DNA of 64,000 nt from Lucinisca nassula (Eukaryota; Mollusca; Bivalvia; Lucinida; Lucinidae). The stretch lies in contig OY757011.1 in NCBI GenBank assembly GCA_963580285.1, positions 96,145,650-96,209,649 of the forward strand, given 5' to 3'. The position numbers were made by a program, and so were the translations under genes. Under the pieces are notes generated by a model. The model had not been told where the DNA came from and did not search any database. It saw only the letters and a program-made list of their open reading frames with translations. Positions 52,686-62,155 of the stretch are shown piece after piece; the stretch's first letter is position 1, and the number at the start of each line of letters is the position of its first letter.

Positions 52686-53954
52686 ATGGGCACATATAAG
52701 GACGTGATTAATCCATGGATAAATATCACCGTGCCATTCAAGGACCTCCAGTGGAACTTGAGCCACCTAGGTTTATATTACAATGGCTCAAACGATTCTC
52801 TGGATTACCCTTTCCCTCCCTTGAATGGGAGTGACGCGGACATTGCACGATTTTTGGAATTCGAAAGAACAGTGCGCATATTAATACCGATTATATTTGG
52901 ACTTATAGCTGTTTTGGGACTAGTTGGCAATGCACTGGTGATCTGCGTTGTGTTATCAAATCAACAGATGCGCAGTACAACCAATATTCTGATCGTAAGT
53001 CTCGCGTTCGCGGATTTGTTTTTCATAATATTTTGTGTACCTTTTACGGCAACTGGTTATGCCTTACCATACTGGCCATTTGGTACTATATGGTGCAAGA
53101 TAGTACAATATTTTATGTTTGTCTGTGCGTATGTTAGCATATACTCTCTAGTGCTGATGTCGCTGGACAGGTATCTTGCAGTGGTACACCCTATATCATC
53201 GATGTCAATACGAACACAACGTAACACTTACGTAGTTGTTTGCATCACGTGGGTTATCATTCTTCTAGGACATATCCCATTGTTACTTCAATATGGTGTG
53301 TTTGAGTATCAATACTATGGAGAAAGTCGGACAACATGTATAAATCTAAAGAATCTGAACAATCCTAAAATTAGGAAATTGTTTTACGCTTCATTCTTTG
53401 TATTTGGATACGTTTTGCCATTATCTTTGATATGTGTTCTGTATGGATTTATGTTGAAACGCTTACTTTATGGCGTCGTGCCCGGTGGAAGCCAAAGAGC
53501 CGAGAGTATCCGATCAAAAAAGCGCGTGACAAAAATGGTAGTTATAGTTGTTGTTATTTTTGCGTTGTGCTGGTTGCCTATACAAATTATTTTTATGGTT
53601 CAGAACTTTGGGTTCTTTGATGATGATATATTCTCAATCGCGATGCAGTTCGCGGCCAATTGCCTTGCATACATGAACTCATGTGTTAATCCGATCCTCT
53701 ATGCTTTTCTTTCCGAAAATTTTAGGAGAAGCTTTAGGAAGCTTCTGTGCTGCGGTTCTGTGCAGTACACCAAGTTTGAGTATGAGAAAACGAACATCAG
53801 ACATAATGACAACAAGGAACCTGTGAAGACATATACGCAGTCAACAAACACGGCTTCTACAGCCCTGCATACCTACATCAACAATGGTAGTAGCAAGAAT
53901 GGAAGCAATAAGAGTAATGAAGCTGTCAATCACTGCGCACAAACGGACTTGTAG
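52686..53954 (+). CDS. AstA-R: Allatostatin-A/galanin-type receptor 2
   Basis: A 422-residue class A GPCR, single coding exon, clearly paralogous to receptor 1. The start is the ATG after the acceptor; upstream in-frame codons only translate the (CT)n tract. The N-terminus (1-62) is unlike receptor 1 and has sequons at N13, N24, N33, N36 and N47. Landmarks are GN (N82), LAFAD (D110), YWPFGTIWCK with C137, DRY (161-163), ECL2 C218, CWLP (295-298) and NPILY (335-339), then a LLCCGS pair (C355, C356) after helix 8 for possible palmitoylation. TM segments and intracellular loops are largely shared with receptor 1 (LKRLLYG, RVTKMVVIVVVIF). The tail is Ser/Thr/Asn-rich with many possible kinase sites and no similarity to receptor 1 until the shared ending NHCAQTDL, a class I PDZ-ligand pattern. 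Ligand, coupling and any division of labour are inferred from family only. Confidence 0.93.
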   Translation: MGTYKDVINPWINITVPFKDLQWNLSHLGLYYNGSNDSLDYPFPPLNGSDADIARFLEFERTVRILIPIIFGLIAVLGLVGNALVICVVLSNQQMRSTTNILIVSLAFADLFFIIFCVPFTATGYALPYWPFGTIWCKIVQYFMFVCAYVSIYSLVLMSLDRYLAVVHPISSMSIRTQRNTYVVVCITWVIILLGHIPLLLQYGVFEYQYYGESRTTCINLKNLNNPKIRKLFYASFFVFGYVLPLSLICVLYGFMLKRLLYGVVPGGSQRAESIRSKKRVTKMVVIVVVIFALCWLPIQIIFMVQNFGFFDDDIFSIAMQFAANCLAYMNSCVNPILYAFLSENFRRSFRKLLCCGSVQYTKFEYEKTNIRHNDNKEPVKTYTQSTNTASTALHTYINNGSSKNGSNKSNEAVNHCAQTDL

Positions 53955-53990
53955 ACCGTAAACATTTCTTGACCAAGACTTTCTTATAAA

Positions 53991-54199
53991 TACAGTAAAT
54001 TCCTATATTAAGACCACCTTTTTGACTTTTCAAAAGGGATCTTAAAGACCACTTTTGAACAGTCCCAAAGATGGTCTTAGACCAGAGGACTCTGTGGGCA
54101 GAAAACACAAAGACAGGTTAAGTGCAACATTCAAAATAAGTTTTTCAAAGCAGAATTGGTCTTAATTTTAGGTGGTCTTAATAGCGGAATTTTACTGTA
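53991..54199. mobile_element. MITE I, copy 2, in receptor 2 3' flank
   Basis: TACAGTAAATTCCTATATTA to GCGGAATTTTACTGTA, with TTAAAGACCACTTTTGAACA and AGCAGAATTGGTCTTAATTT inside. It begins 36 bases after the receptor stop codon, so it is likely transcribed in the 3' UTR. Confidence 0.8.
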
Positions 54200-54380
54200 T
54201 ATAGTAAAATTCCTATATTAAGGCCAACTTTGGGACTGTTCAAAAGTGGTCTTCAAGACCACTTTTGAACAGTCTCAAAGATTGTCACACAAAGACAGAA
54301 TAACTGCAACCTGCTAAATAAGCTTTTCAAAGCAGAATTAGTTTAATCTTAGGTGGTCTTAATAGCGGAATTTCACTGTA
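54199..54380. mobile_element. MITE I, copy 3, abutting copy 2
   Basis: TATAGTAAAATTCCTATATT to GCGGAATTTCACTGTA. Its central hairpin, GTTCAAAAGTGGTCTT with AAGACCACTTTTGAAC, is perfect. It follows copy 2 in direct orientation and apparently shares the TA between them. Confidence 0.8.
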
Positions 54381-54562
54381 TTGGCCGCGCCAGGCATGAC
54401 AGATGTCTTCAAGCATATGCGACCAGTGACGACGCAGATCACCTTGTTCATCTGCGCAGTCTCAGCAGAGTCTTTGCTGTGCGTCATAAGATGTCGATTG
54501 ACTCGGTGTTTATTCATACAGATAGGTCAGTTTGTATTATGACCACCAATTTACATGTAACA

Positions 54563-54855
54563 TGTCCGTGTCATGAACACCCCTCGGAATCCCATTTTAT
54601 ATATAAAAAATTTAGGTTTACTAAGGTATACATTATTTTCCTTATTTCAGCTCCATGGCATAGGTTGTGGGTACTCGTTAGAACCGCCACAATGAGGCGG
54701 TGCTAACGAGCCGCCTCAATGAGGCGGTTCTAACGAGCACCTACAACCTAAGTAGGTGGTGGATACTCGTAAGAACCACCTACGCCACAATGAGGCGGTT
54801 CTAACGAACACCCACAACCTAAGTTTGGAGTAAAAATAAGTAAATTTCGTCAGAA
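54563..54855. mobile_element. palB MITE with several hairpin arms
   Basis: After GTACTCGTTAGAACCGCCAC, at least three further GAGGCGGTTCTAACGA arms follow (54695-54800), interleaved with ACCTACAACCTAAG. Neither palB terminus is intact. Confidence 0.65.
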
Positions 54856-54886
54856 AGATAAGCGCTTTGGAGATACGATAGAATGC

Positions 54887-55171
54887 CCGCCCCACCCATC
54901 GGGGCTTGAAGAAATTGTTTGGGCTGCATGATGCTTCCACGCAGAGCTGAATCCTACCACACACGAGTACTGGTAAACCGCTTAGAGGATCTAAGCCTGC
55001 CCAGGCAAAGCGGTTTGAGTCGGACCGTCCATGCTTATAAATCGTATTGGTTTAATTGGGCGGCAGGTCTGGAGATGACATTTCATCTCAATGTCGGGAA
55101 AAATCCCACACAATTGGAAGCAACGTCTCCAAAATGGCATATACAGTGTTGGCTCAAATCAAACAAACAAA
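54887..55171 (+). mobile_element. SINE-V, near full length with TSD
   Basis: TSD ATA(C/T)GATAGAATGC lies at 54873-54886 and 55172-55185. The tail is shortened (GTTGGCTCAAATCAAAC), lacking the GACGTTAAAC block. Confidence 0.82.
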
Positions 55172-55299
55172 ATATGATAGAATGCAGTATGTCTCGCGGA
55201 TGTGTTATTGTCTTGCAGAGTGGATACGCAGGTTGATTTAAGACATCGCTGAGCCCACACTGCTCAAAGATACCTCTTTGCTTGCCGTGGCTTTTTATA

Positions 55300-55523
55300 T
55301 TATTTTGGTGCTTATCGCCTATGCGAGCAGCGAAGGTTCAGGCGAGCCTGCGCATCCGCGCAGTCTCGCCAGAAGCTTGGCTGCTCGCTCATAAAAGCAG
55401 TGAATCAAGAGGAACCTTCAGACAGAAAGCCTTATCTCTGGCCCCTCTGAATGGCAGGGCATGCGCAGTTAAAATTTGTCATGACGGAATGCTCGAAGAC
55501 ACAAATTCGCTTGCCGGGGCTCA
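55300..55523. mobile_element. MITE J, copy 2
   Basis: The hairpin GCGAGCAGCGAAGGTTCAGG to AGAAGCTTGGCTGCTCGC and the right end CAAATTCGCTTGCCGGGGCT match 45385-45623 closely. The left end has lost the GGGCCCCG part. Confidence 0.75.
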
Positions 55524-55706
55524 TATTATGGCATCTGGCATAACTGTATAAATGACATGTTAACCCTTTGTATACTGGTGGATTCTTCCTCAGTTATATG
55601 TTGGTCAATTCTATCGGTCTTTTCAGAAGTGTCTGGTCTGTTTTCTCATGATTTAATTTATTCTATGTTTAACGAGAAAAAAATACTGTTAGCAAACAGT
55701 ATACAT

Positions 55707-56017
55707 TTGGTTTTGTTTGATCGGAGGCAAGTTAACGTCCCCGTCAACAATGTATGGGTCATTTTAATTTGAAGACGTTGCTTCCTATTGTGTGGGACTT
55801 TTACCCGAAATTGTGAGATGAAATAATATATCAAGTTCTGTCGACAAATGAAACCAATAGCGTTAATAAGCATGGACGGTCCGACTCGCATCGTTTTGCC
55901 TGGGCAGGCTTAGAATCTCTAAGCGGTTTACCAGCACGCGTATGCGGTCGGTTTCAGCTCTGCGTGGAATCATCATGCAGCCCACCTATTTCTTCTAGCC
56001 CCGATGGGCAGGGGTCC
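55707..56017 (-). mobile_element. SINE-V, full length, inserted in repeat G
   Basis: TSD CAAACAGTATACAT lies at 55693-55706 and 56018-56031. The right flank continues into the G palindrome (CGGACACCGCATTATGCGGC, GTCTGATCAGTGCC), whose left edge is at about 55690, so the SINE is younger than that G copy. Confidence 0.9.
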
Positions 56018-56031
56018 CAAACAGTATACAT

Positions 56032-56105
56032 ATCGATCGGACACCGCATTATGCGGCGTCTGATCAGTGCCAGCACTGCTTGCCTATGTCCCGTTCACGG
56101 CCTCC
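56032..56105. mobile_element. Palindromic repeat G
   Basis: GACACCGCATTATGCGGCGTC core, CACTGCTTGCCTATGTCCC right side. It is split from its first bases (about 55690-55706) by the SINE. Confidence 0.6.
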
Positions 56106-56191
56106 AGGAATGAATGGCTTAATGTGGAAAAGTTTATCCTGCTTCTTATTACTAGTAATTTGAGCCAATTTACGGGACAGCCTGCCGTCGA

Positions 56192-56420
56192 CATTACGAT
56201 AGCCCACCCGTGCGACATAGTGCATTTTTTCACATCTCCAAAATGGCTCCTTTTCTGATGTGATGAAAACCCATGATAGTTTTCTTATTTAGACAGCAAA
56301 CATAGGTTGTGTGTGTTCGTTGGAACCGCCTCTAACGAGTACCCACAAACTATTTCTTAAAGGCAAAAATAAGAGTACCCCTATATAAAATAATGAATAC
56401 CCCTGTATACCGGCTTCCCC
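56192..56420. mobile_element. palB MITE, right end decayed
   Basis: CATTACGATAGCCCACCCGT, ATCTCCAAAATGGCTCC and ACATAGGTTGTGTGTG lead into a collapsed hairpin (GGAACCGCCTCTAACGAG). ATACCCCTGTATACC is the last clear block. Confidence 0.7.
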
Positions 56421-56511
56421 AGCTTCACAGAATATCGAGAGCATTGACATTTTAGCTGAAGAAATTATGGGGTATTTTACTTTCGAAGCAGCATCATAAA
56501 AGCGCCGATCC

Positions 56512-56818
56512 GTCCCTCGCCGATCGGGTCTTGAAGAAATAGATAGGCTGCGTGATGCTTCCACTCAGAGCTGAAACCGACCACACACGAGTACTGGTAA
56601 ACCACTTAGAAGGTCTAAGCCTGCCCAGGCAAAGAAGTGCGAGTCCGACCGCTCATGCTTATAAACAATATTGGTTTCATTGGGCGACAGGGCTTGAGAT
56701 GTCATTTCATCTCACTGTCGGGTAAAAGTACCACATAATTGGAAGCAACTTCTCCAAAATGACCTATACAGTGTTGACGGAGACGTTAAACCACAAATCA
56801 AACAAACACAACAAAATT
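56512..56818 (+). mobile_element. SINE-V, full length with short TSD
   Basis: TSD GCCGATCC lies at 56504-56511 and 56819-56826. The head is diverged (GATCGGGTCTTGAAGAAAT), while the tail GAGACGTTAAACCACAAATC is typical. Confidence 0.82.
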
Positions 56819-56826
56819 GCCGATCC

Positions 56827-57205
56827 TATTGCACGTACCTATACGCAACTACAATGGCAGTTTAAATTTCTTTGAGAGGGGTATTTGGGTGTAAAGCATA
56901 TTTTCTTTATAAATATGTGCGCATTGCACAGCCTATAAAATACCTGTGTAATTTACGTCGAATCGCGTGAATTACGTTTCTTGCACATCAGATAAGAAAA
57001 TGCTGGACTAAGTCCTGAGATAGAAATTATTATCCTACTCAGGTTATCCTTTACAGGGTAAAAGTCGAGAATGTTCACGTGTTTGATTCGCACTAGTTGA
57101 ACAGAACGTTACGTACCTCGTCGTTAAGTTTGACAACCCTAAATGTACCCAACTTTGTTGTACGGCAATGTACAATATTTACATTTCCAGTGTAAAGTCT
57201 AATGT
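56827..57205. other. No recognisable feature
   Basis: AT-rich sequence with no gene or repeat recognised. A TGCACATCAGATAAGAAAAT segment near 56982 resembles one near 20650. Confidence 0.35.
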
Positions 57206-57560
57206 AAACCTATAGAAAACAATTGCGTTCATACTTCCATGAACGCATCGAACCACATGTTTTTCAGTGACGTTAAGTGACGTCATTCTAAACTATTGTT
57301 CTCTTCGGGCGTTGATGACGTCAACGCTGCTCCGCTCTTTGTAGAAAACAGCGTTTAAATGTTTTTCCAAACAAGCATTTTTTCGTCCAGTGATGAGGGG
57401 CAAATAATGTAAAATATAAAAAATTAACTTAACTTTTCTGCTTTTCATGAAAGTATGAACGACAGTGGGTCGCTAGAAAAGTTTACATGAACCCCTTCGG
57501 GGTTCATTTACTTTGTACGCGACCCACTGCGTTCATACTTCCATGAACTGCAGAAAAATA
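57206..57560. repeat. Hairpin R and flanking inverted blocks
   Basis: At 57440-57555, TTTCATGAAAGTATGAACG, CAGTGGGTCGC and CATGAACCCC fold onto GGGGTTCAT, GCGACCCACTG and CGTTCATACTTCCATGAA around TTCG. A further CGTTCATACTTCCATGAACG lies at 57229-57248, possibly the other end of one element that encloses CAGTGACGTTAAGTGACGTC. Confidence 0.65.
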
Positions 57561-57891
57561 AATTTCATTTCTTAAATATTTATAGTGCGTCATAAACGCC
57601 ACACTATAGTCATCAGAATATGGCATACGTCGACCATTACTAAAAAAAATCCAAGTGTGCGGTCGATTTCAGCTCTGCGTGGAAGCATCATGCAACCCAT
57701 CTCTTTCTGCAAAGGAAAATAAAAGCGATAAAGGTTGTCTTTCTTTGGAAACGTAAAACAAAACTTCTTACGCCATTGAGCATAAATATGGACAGAAGTC
57801 GAACAATAATAAAATAATAATAAAGAGGTTCACAAGGGTATACACTTTTGCTTAAATTTTGATGAAAAACGTGGCAAGAAAATTATCGAAT

Positions 57892-58182
57892 CATCCAGAA
57901 AACACACCAATATAATTTCGACCGCCTTGAACCCCACTAATATATAGTAAAACTGGGGTGTACACGGTTAAACCTTATTTTTCTTATTTCTTCTCTAATA
58001 TACAGATTGTGGGTACCCGTTAGAACCGCCTCGATGAAAGCGGTTCCAATGTGTACCCACAATCTATATTTGGGGCACATACACTGTATGAGAAAAATAT
58101 CACAAAGTTTCATCATATTATTATTTTCGTTTTTCCGGCGGTAAACTTTACAATGTATTTATATAGGCGTGTTTTCGTAAAG
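57892..58182. mobile_element. palA MITE, full length
   Basis: CATCCAGAAAACACACCAAT to TAGGCGTGTTTTCGTAAAG. The hairpin CCCGTTAGAACCGCCTCGAT, GAAAGCGGTTCCAATGTGTA carries several arm mismatches. A SINE-V scrap (CAGCTCTGCGTGGAAGCATC) lies at 57657-57717. Confidence 0.8.
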
Positions 58183-58380
58183 TTAATTCTTCTGAAAATG
58201 TAAGTTCGACGCCATTCATTGCACACTGGTTTTGGTACCGTTTAGGTTATTATTTTAAGAAAACATCATTTGGCTTATTTGGTGGACCTAAAGCGGTATT
58301 ACACAGAAGGCTAGAATCGAGGAAATCCGAATGGAACGCCGAATGATTTACTAATTTGATAATAATATTAAAGCTTTTTG

Positions 58381-58598
58381 TTTTTGTTTGATTTGACATT
58401 GAGATGAAATGACATGTCAAACCATGTCGTCCAATGAAACCAATAGGGTCTATAAACATGGACGGTCCGACTCGGACCGCGTTGCATGGGCAGGCTTAGA
58501 TCCTCTTAGCGGTTTACCAGTACTCGTGTGTGGTCGGTTTCAGCTCTGCGCGAAAGCATTATGCAGGCCATCTATTTCGTCAAGCCCCGCTGGGCATT
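58381..58598 (-). mobile_element. SINE-V with internal deletion
   Basis: GTTTGATTTGACATTGAGATG joins the tail directly to the GAGATG block, so about 80 bp (GTTAAAC to TTTTACCC) are missing. The rest, to CAAGCCCCGCTGGGC, is present. Confidence 0.75.
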
Positions 58599-58976
58599 TT
58601 ATAGTTTCATTTTTTTATTTATTCCATTTAATTGTTGCTGAGTCTGCATAAAGTCCTATGGGGCATTGATTAATTAATGCATTGTCATGGTTGGGAAACA
58701 CTTTTAGAAGCATTTTGTGTCCCTCATCAATAATGGTCTACACTTTATAGTTATACACTTTATAGATTAAAACGCTTCGAAAAAAATATGGCAAATGACA
58801 ATCTTTTTCGGTTTCATAATTTCAGAGGAAAAAAGGCTCTTAACTCGTGTGATTCATGTGGGCGTTTCACGTGTTCCTTCCTTATTTTCTCTGAAAATAA
58901 GAAACAAATTTCGTACGCTGGCGTTTGGGGCGCTTTAAGGTACATTTGTCCCTGCATTATTGCCTTTTAATTAGCC
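58599..58976. other. No recognisable feature
   Basis: AT-rich sequence. TTAATTAATTAATGCATT-like and TACACTTTATAG repeats are seen, but no gene. Confidence 0.35.
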
Positions 58977-59255
58977 CATCACGAAAACACGCCTATATAT
59001 TTTGACCCCATTAAACCCCACTTTTATATTGTAAACCTGGTGTTTGCAGGGGTAAACCTTATTTCTCTTATTGCTGCTCTAAAATATACAGTGTGGGTAT
59101 TCGCTAGAACCGCCTCATCAAGGCTGTTCTAACGAGTACCCACAATCTTTATTTTGAGCAGAAAAAAGAAAAATATCAAAATTTTTTATCATACAATTTT
59201 CCTTTTTCCGGCGATAAAAGTTACAATGTATTTGTATAGGCGTGTTTTCGTAATG
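58977..59255. mobile_element. palA MITE, full length
   Basis: CATCACGAAAACACGCCTAT to AGGCGTGTTTTCGTAATG, with both TIRs intact over about 18 bases. The hairpin ATTCGCTAGAACCGCCTCAT, AAGGCTGTTCTAACGAGTAC is slightly mismatched. A good reference copy. Confidence 0.9.
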
Positions 59256-59284
59256 TACACATAAACACCATAATTTGCATCATA

Positions 59285-59515
59285 TTGACAAGCCCGTGTA
59301 ATGAACATCGCTACCCCACTTTATACAGAGAAAACTTTTAGATCATTTTTTATGTCTGCTCCAAAAAGTAGATTGTGAGTACTTGTTAGAACCACCCCAA
59401 TGCGGCAGTTCTAACGAGTACACATGTACCTACATGGATGTTTAAATAAGAAAAGTATCATAAATTTTCATCAGCAAAAAATAACATTTTTTTCGAGATA
59501 AAACAATGCAGGAAA
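59285..59515. mobile_element. palB MITE, diverged
   Basis: GACAAGCCCGTGTAATGAAC, CCCCACTTTATACAGAGAAA, ACTTGTTAGAACCACCCCAA with GCGGCAGTTCTAACGAGTAC, then AAATTTTCATCAGCAAAA. The right end fades after CGAGATAAAACAATG. Confidence 0.65.
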
Positions 59516-59555
59516 ATAGCTTGCATGTTTGCTTTTGTCAACTCATATTGCTAAA

Positions 59556-59857
59556 TTTGTTTGTTTGATTTGAGGTTTAACGTCCCCGTCAACACTGTAA
59601 AGGTCATTTTGGAGACGTTGCTTCCAATTTTGTGGGACTTTTACCCGACATTGAGATGAAATACCATCTCAAGCCCTGTCGCCCAATGAAACCAATAGGG
59701 TTTATTTGCATGGACGGTCCGCCTCGCACCGCGGTTCCTGGACAGGCTTAGATCCTCTAAGCGGTTTACCAGTACTAGTGTGCGGGCCGGATTCAGCTCT
59801 GCGTGGAAGCATCGTGCAGCCCATATATTTCTTCAAGCCCCTATGGGCGGGGGCGGC
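59556..59857 (-). mobile_element. SINE-V, full length with 12-bp TSD
   Basis: TSD CATATTGCTAAA lies at 59544-59555 and 59858-59869. It belongs to the same subgroup as 41249 and 48038 (CGCACCGCGGTTCCTGGACA, GTGCGGGCCGGATTCAGC). Confidence 0.93.
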
Positions 59858-60073
59858 CATATTGCTAAACAAACGGTAAATAATGCATACTCGTGTATAC
59901 CATCTTTCTCTTTATAAAGTGGAATTTTCAAGGCTATTCCATTTCGAGAACATACCCGCATGCTACATGTACATTGGCACCATCTTTGTTTGTGTAACTA
60001 GCATTTTACAGCTGACGTTGTTACATATAACTTATTTCTGCTCCAAACATAGATTGTGGGTTTTGTTGGGTAT

Positions 60074-60075
<2 letters not shown>

Positions 60076-60158
<83 letters not shown>
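60076..60158 (+). repeat. (CT)n microsatellite
   Basis: About 40 uninterrupted CT units, following a palB-like trace (TCTGCTCCAAACATAGATTG) at about 60040. Confidence 0.95.
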
Positions 60159-60244
60159 AACTATTGTTACATGTACACTAAATGTGGTCCATCGTACACC
60201 GCTTCTCGTACTATATTGACTGCCCCATTTAAAATACTTGTATG

Positions 60245-60525
60245 CATCACATGAACAAGTCCGTGAACTAAAGACCCCCTAAACCCCACTTTGTATAAAG
60301 CAAACTGGGGTTTACGGGGGTAAACATTATTTTCCTTATTTCTGCTCCAAGACATAGGTTGTCGGTTCTCGTTGAGGCGGTTCTAACGAGCACCCAAAAC
60401 CTATGTTGTGAGTAGTAATAAGAAAACTATCACAAATTTTCATCAGAAAAAATGGCCTTTTTGGAGGTTGAAAAAATGTACAACATATCACAAACTGTGC
60501 TTTCTGGCTGGTGGTTTTAATGCGA
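60245..60525. mobile_element. palB MITE, near full length
   Basis: CATCACATGAACAAGTCCGT, AGACCCCCTAAACCCCAC, ACTGGGGTTTACGGGGG and CTGCTCCAAGACATAGG lead to a hairpin that lost its left arm (TTCTCGTTGAGGCGGTTCTA). The right TIR is decayed. Confidence 0.75.
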
Positions 60526-60600
60526 CCGTGAAATAAACAGTCCTGTAAACCCTACTTTACGCAGAGAAAGCGGAGTACACAAGAGTGTACTATAAGAATC

Positions 60601-60725
60601 TGATATGGTGGTTGTTTCCAACCCGACGGATGACTGCACTGAGTGGAACCGAGCCTACTCCGGGGTTCCGCTCAGCACGGTCATCCGGAGGGTTGGAAAC
60701 ACCCATCTACAACAGGAACCCACAA
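60601..60725. repeat. Hairpin K, copy 2
   Basis: TGATATGGTGGTTGTTTCCA, ACCCGACGGATGACTGC and GAGTGGAACCGAG pair with GGTTCCGCTCAGC, GGTCATCCGGAGGGTTGG and CCCATCTACAACAGGAACCC. The arms are more diverged than in copy 1. A palB-like end is just to the left (GACCGTGAAATAAACAGTCC). Confidence 0.75.
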
Positions 60726-60940
60726 TATCACCGAACATTTTTAAGGTTTTATTTTTCAAGGAATATACTTATGTACTTTGGCTGGGGGTGAACAGAATTT
60801 CTATCGAAGCTAAAACCACGGATTTACCTACATGGTGTGCAAGAAAAGATTTTATTTTTATTTTTCACTCCAAAATTGAACCGCCATTGAAGCGGTCCTA
60901 ACTAGCATTCACAATCTATGTTTATAGTAGAAACAAGGGT

Positions 60941-61186
60941 CATCTGCAAAATACATTGAAACCTTTATAGCCGAAAAAATGAATATTTTAAGATGAAAGA
61001 AAATGTGATAGTTTTCTATTTCTGCGCAAAATATAGATTGATGAGGCGGTTCTAACGAGTACCAACAATCTATATTTTGGAGCAGAAATTAGAAAAATAA
61101 GGTTTATCCCCTGTAAACCCCAGTTTTGCTATATAAAAGTGGGGTTCGAGGGGGTCAAAATTATATAGGCGTTTTTTTTCGTGATG
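60941..61186. mobile_element. palA MITE, left hairpin arm lost
   Basis: CATCTGCAAAATACATTG to AGGCGTTTTTTTTCGTGATG. GATTGATGAGGCGGTTCTAA shows that the left arm has been removed exactly up to the loop. Confidence 0.75.
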
Positions 61187-61218
61187 AGTAGACCTCTGTT
61201 GGTGATTAGTTTTTTCGA

Positions 61219-61521
61219 CATTGTTTGTTTGTTCGATTTGAGTTTTATCGTCCCGTCAACACTCTATATGTCATTTTAGAGACGTTGCTTCCAGTTTTGT
61301 CGGACTTTTACCCGACATTGAGATGAAAAGACATCTCAAGCCCTGTCGCCCAATGAAACCAATAGGGTTTATAAGCATGGACGGTCCAACTCGCACAACT
61401 TTACATGGGCAGGCTTAGATCCTCTAAGTGGTTTACCAGTATTCATTTGCGGTCGGTTTCAGCTCTGCGTCGAAGCATCATGCAGCCCATTTATTTCTAC
61501 AAACCCCAATGGGCGAGGGCC
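61219..61521 (-). mobile_element. SINE-V, full length
   Basis: GTTTGTTCGATTTGAGTTTT to AAACCCCAATGGGCGAGGGC in reverse orientation, with all blocks present. No clear TSD was found by eye. Confidence 0.82.
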
Positions 61522-61544
61522 GTAGTTTTTGGGCATGAGTTTCC

Positions 61545-62125
61545 TCCCCTGAATGAGAATCTATATTATATCTTACTGTATTTAAGGGGAGACAACCTTC
61601 AAATGTATTTGTCTCACTTATGTTTATAGGGATCAACTCTTAAAGAAAAGAATTTGCTCCTGATGATTTGTTTGTTTTGTAGTTTAACGGCCCAGTCAGC
61701 ACTATTTTAGGTCACATTTGAGCCGGTCAGTTAAACTACTCACACTTTTCCTGGGCAGACTTATACGTAACAAGTAACCACAACATTTGCACATTCTTTC
61801 GCCAGACACTTACAACTGTCCTTCTTGAATCAGCGGAAGGGAGAGAATGACCGTAGAAAAGATTTCATGATCAATCTCCACGAAAGAATGTTGCCAACCC
61901 CGGCAGGTATCGAAACCGCGTCCTCCTGATCACCAGTCAGACGCGCATGTGACTGAGCTACCGAGGCCGGCTTGCTCCTGATGACCAAATTCTTTTCTTT
62001 AATAGTAGACCATTTATTCCGAGAGACAGAGTTGATAGAAAATTGAACAGGAAGTCTCGAAAGTTGCCTCCCTCTGAAAATGGCGGAAAACATCTGCCGG
62101 GTGTATCCATTCCTCTTGCAAATTA
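61545..62125. repeat. Dispersed repeat D, copy 3, split by SINE-T
   Basis: GGGGAGACAACCTTCAAATG and GATCAACTCTTAAAG lie left of the SINE. CCAAATTCTTTTCTTTAATA, GGAAGTCTCGAAAGTTGCC and GGGTGTATCCATTCCTCTT lie right of it. Removing the SINE and one TSD restores the order seen at 24195-24460. Confidence 0.75.
61667..61971 (-). mobile_element. SINE-T, full length with 13-bp TSD
   Basis: TSD TTGCTCCTGATGA lies at 61654-61666 and 61972-61984 and is perfect. The B-box has mutated (GGTATCGAAACCG on the plus strand), whereas 26833-27136 keeps it. Confidence 0.95.
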
Positions 62126-62155
62126 TGTACAGTGTGACAAAGTCGTGCATATTTA

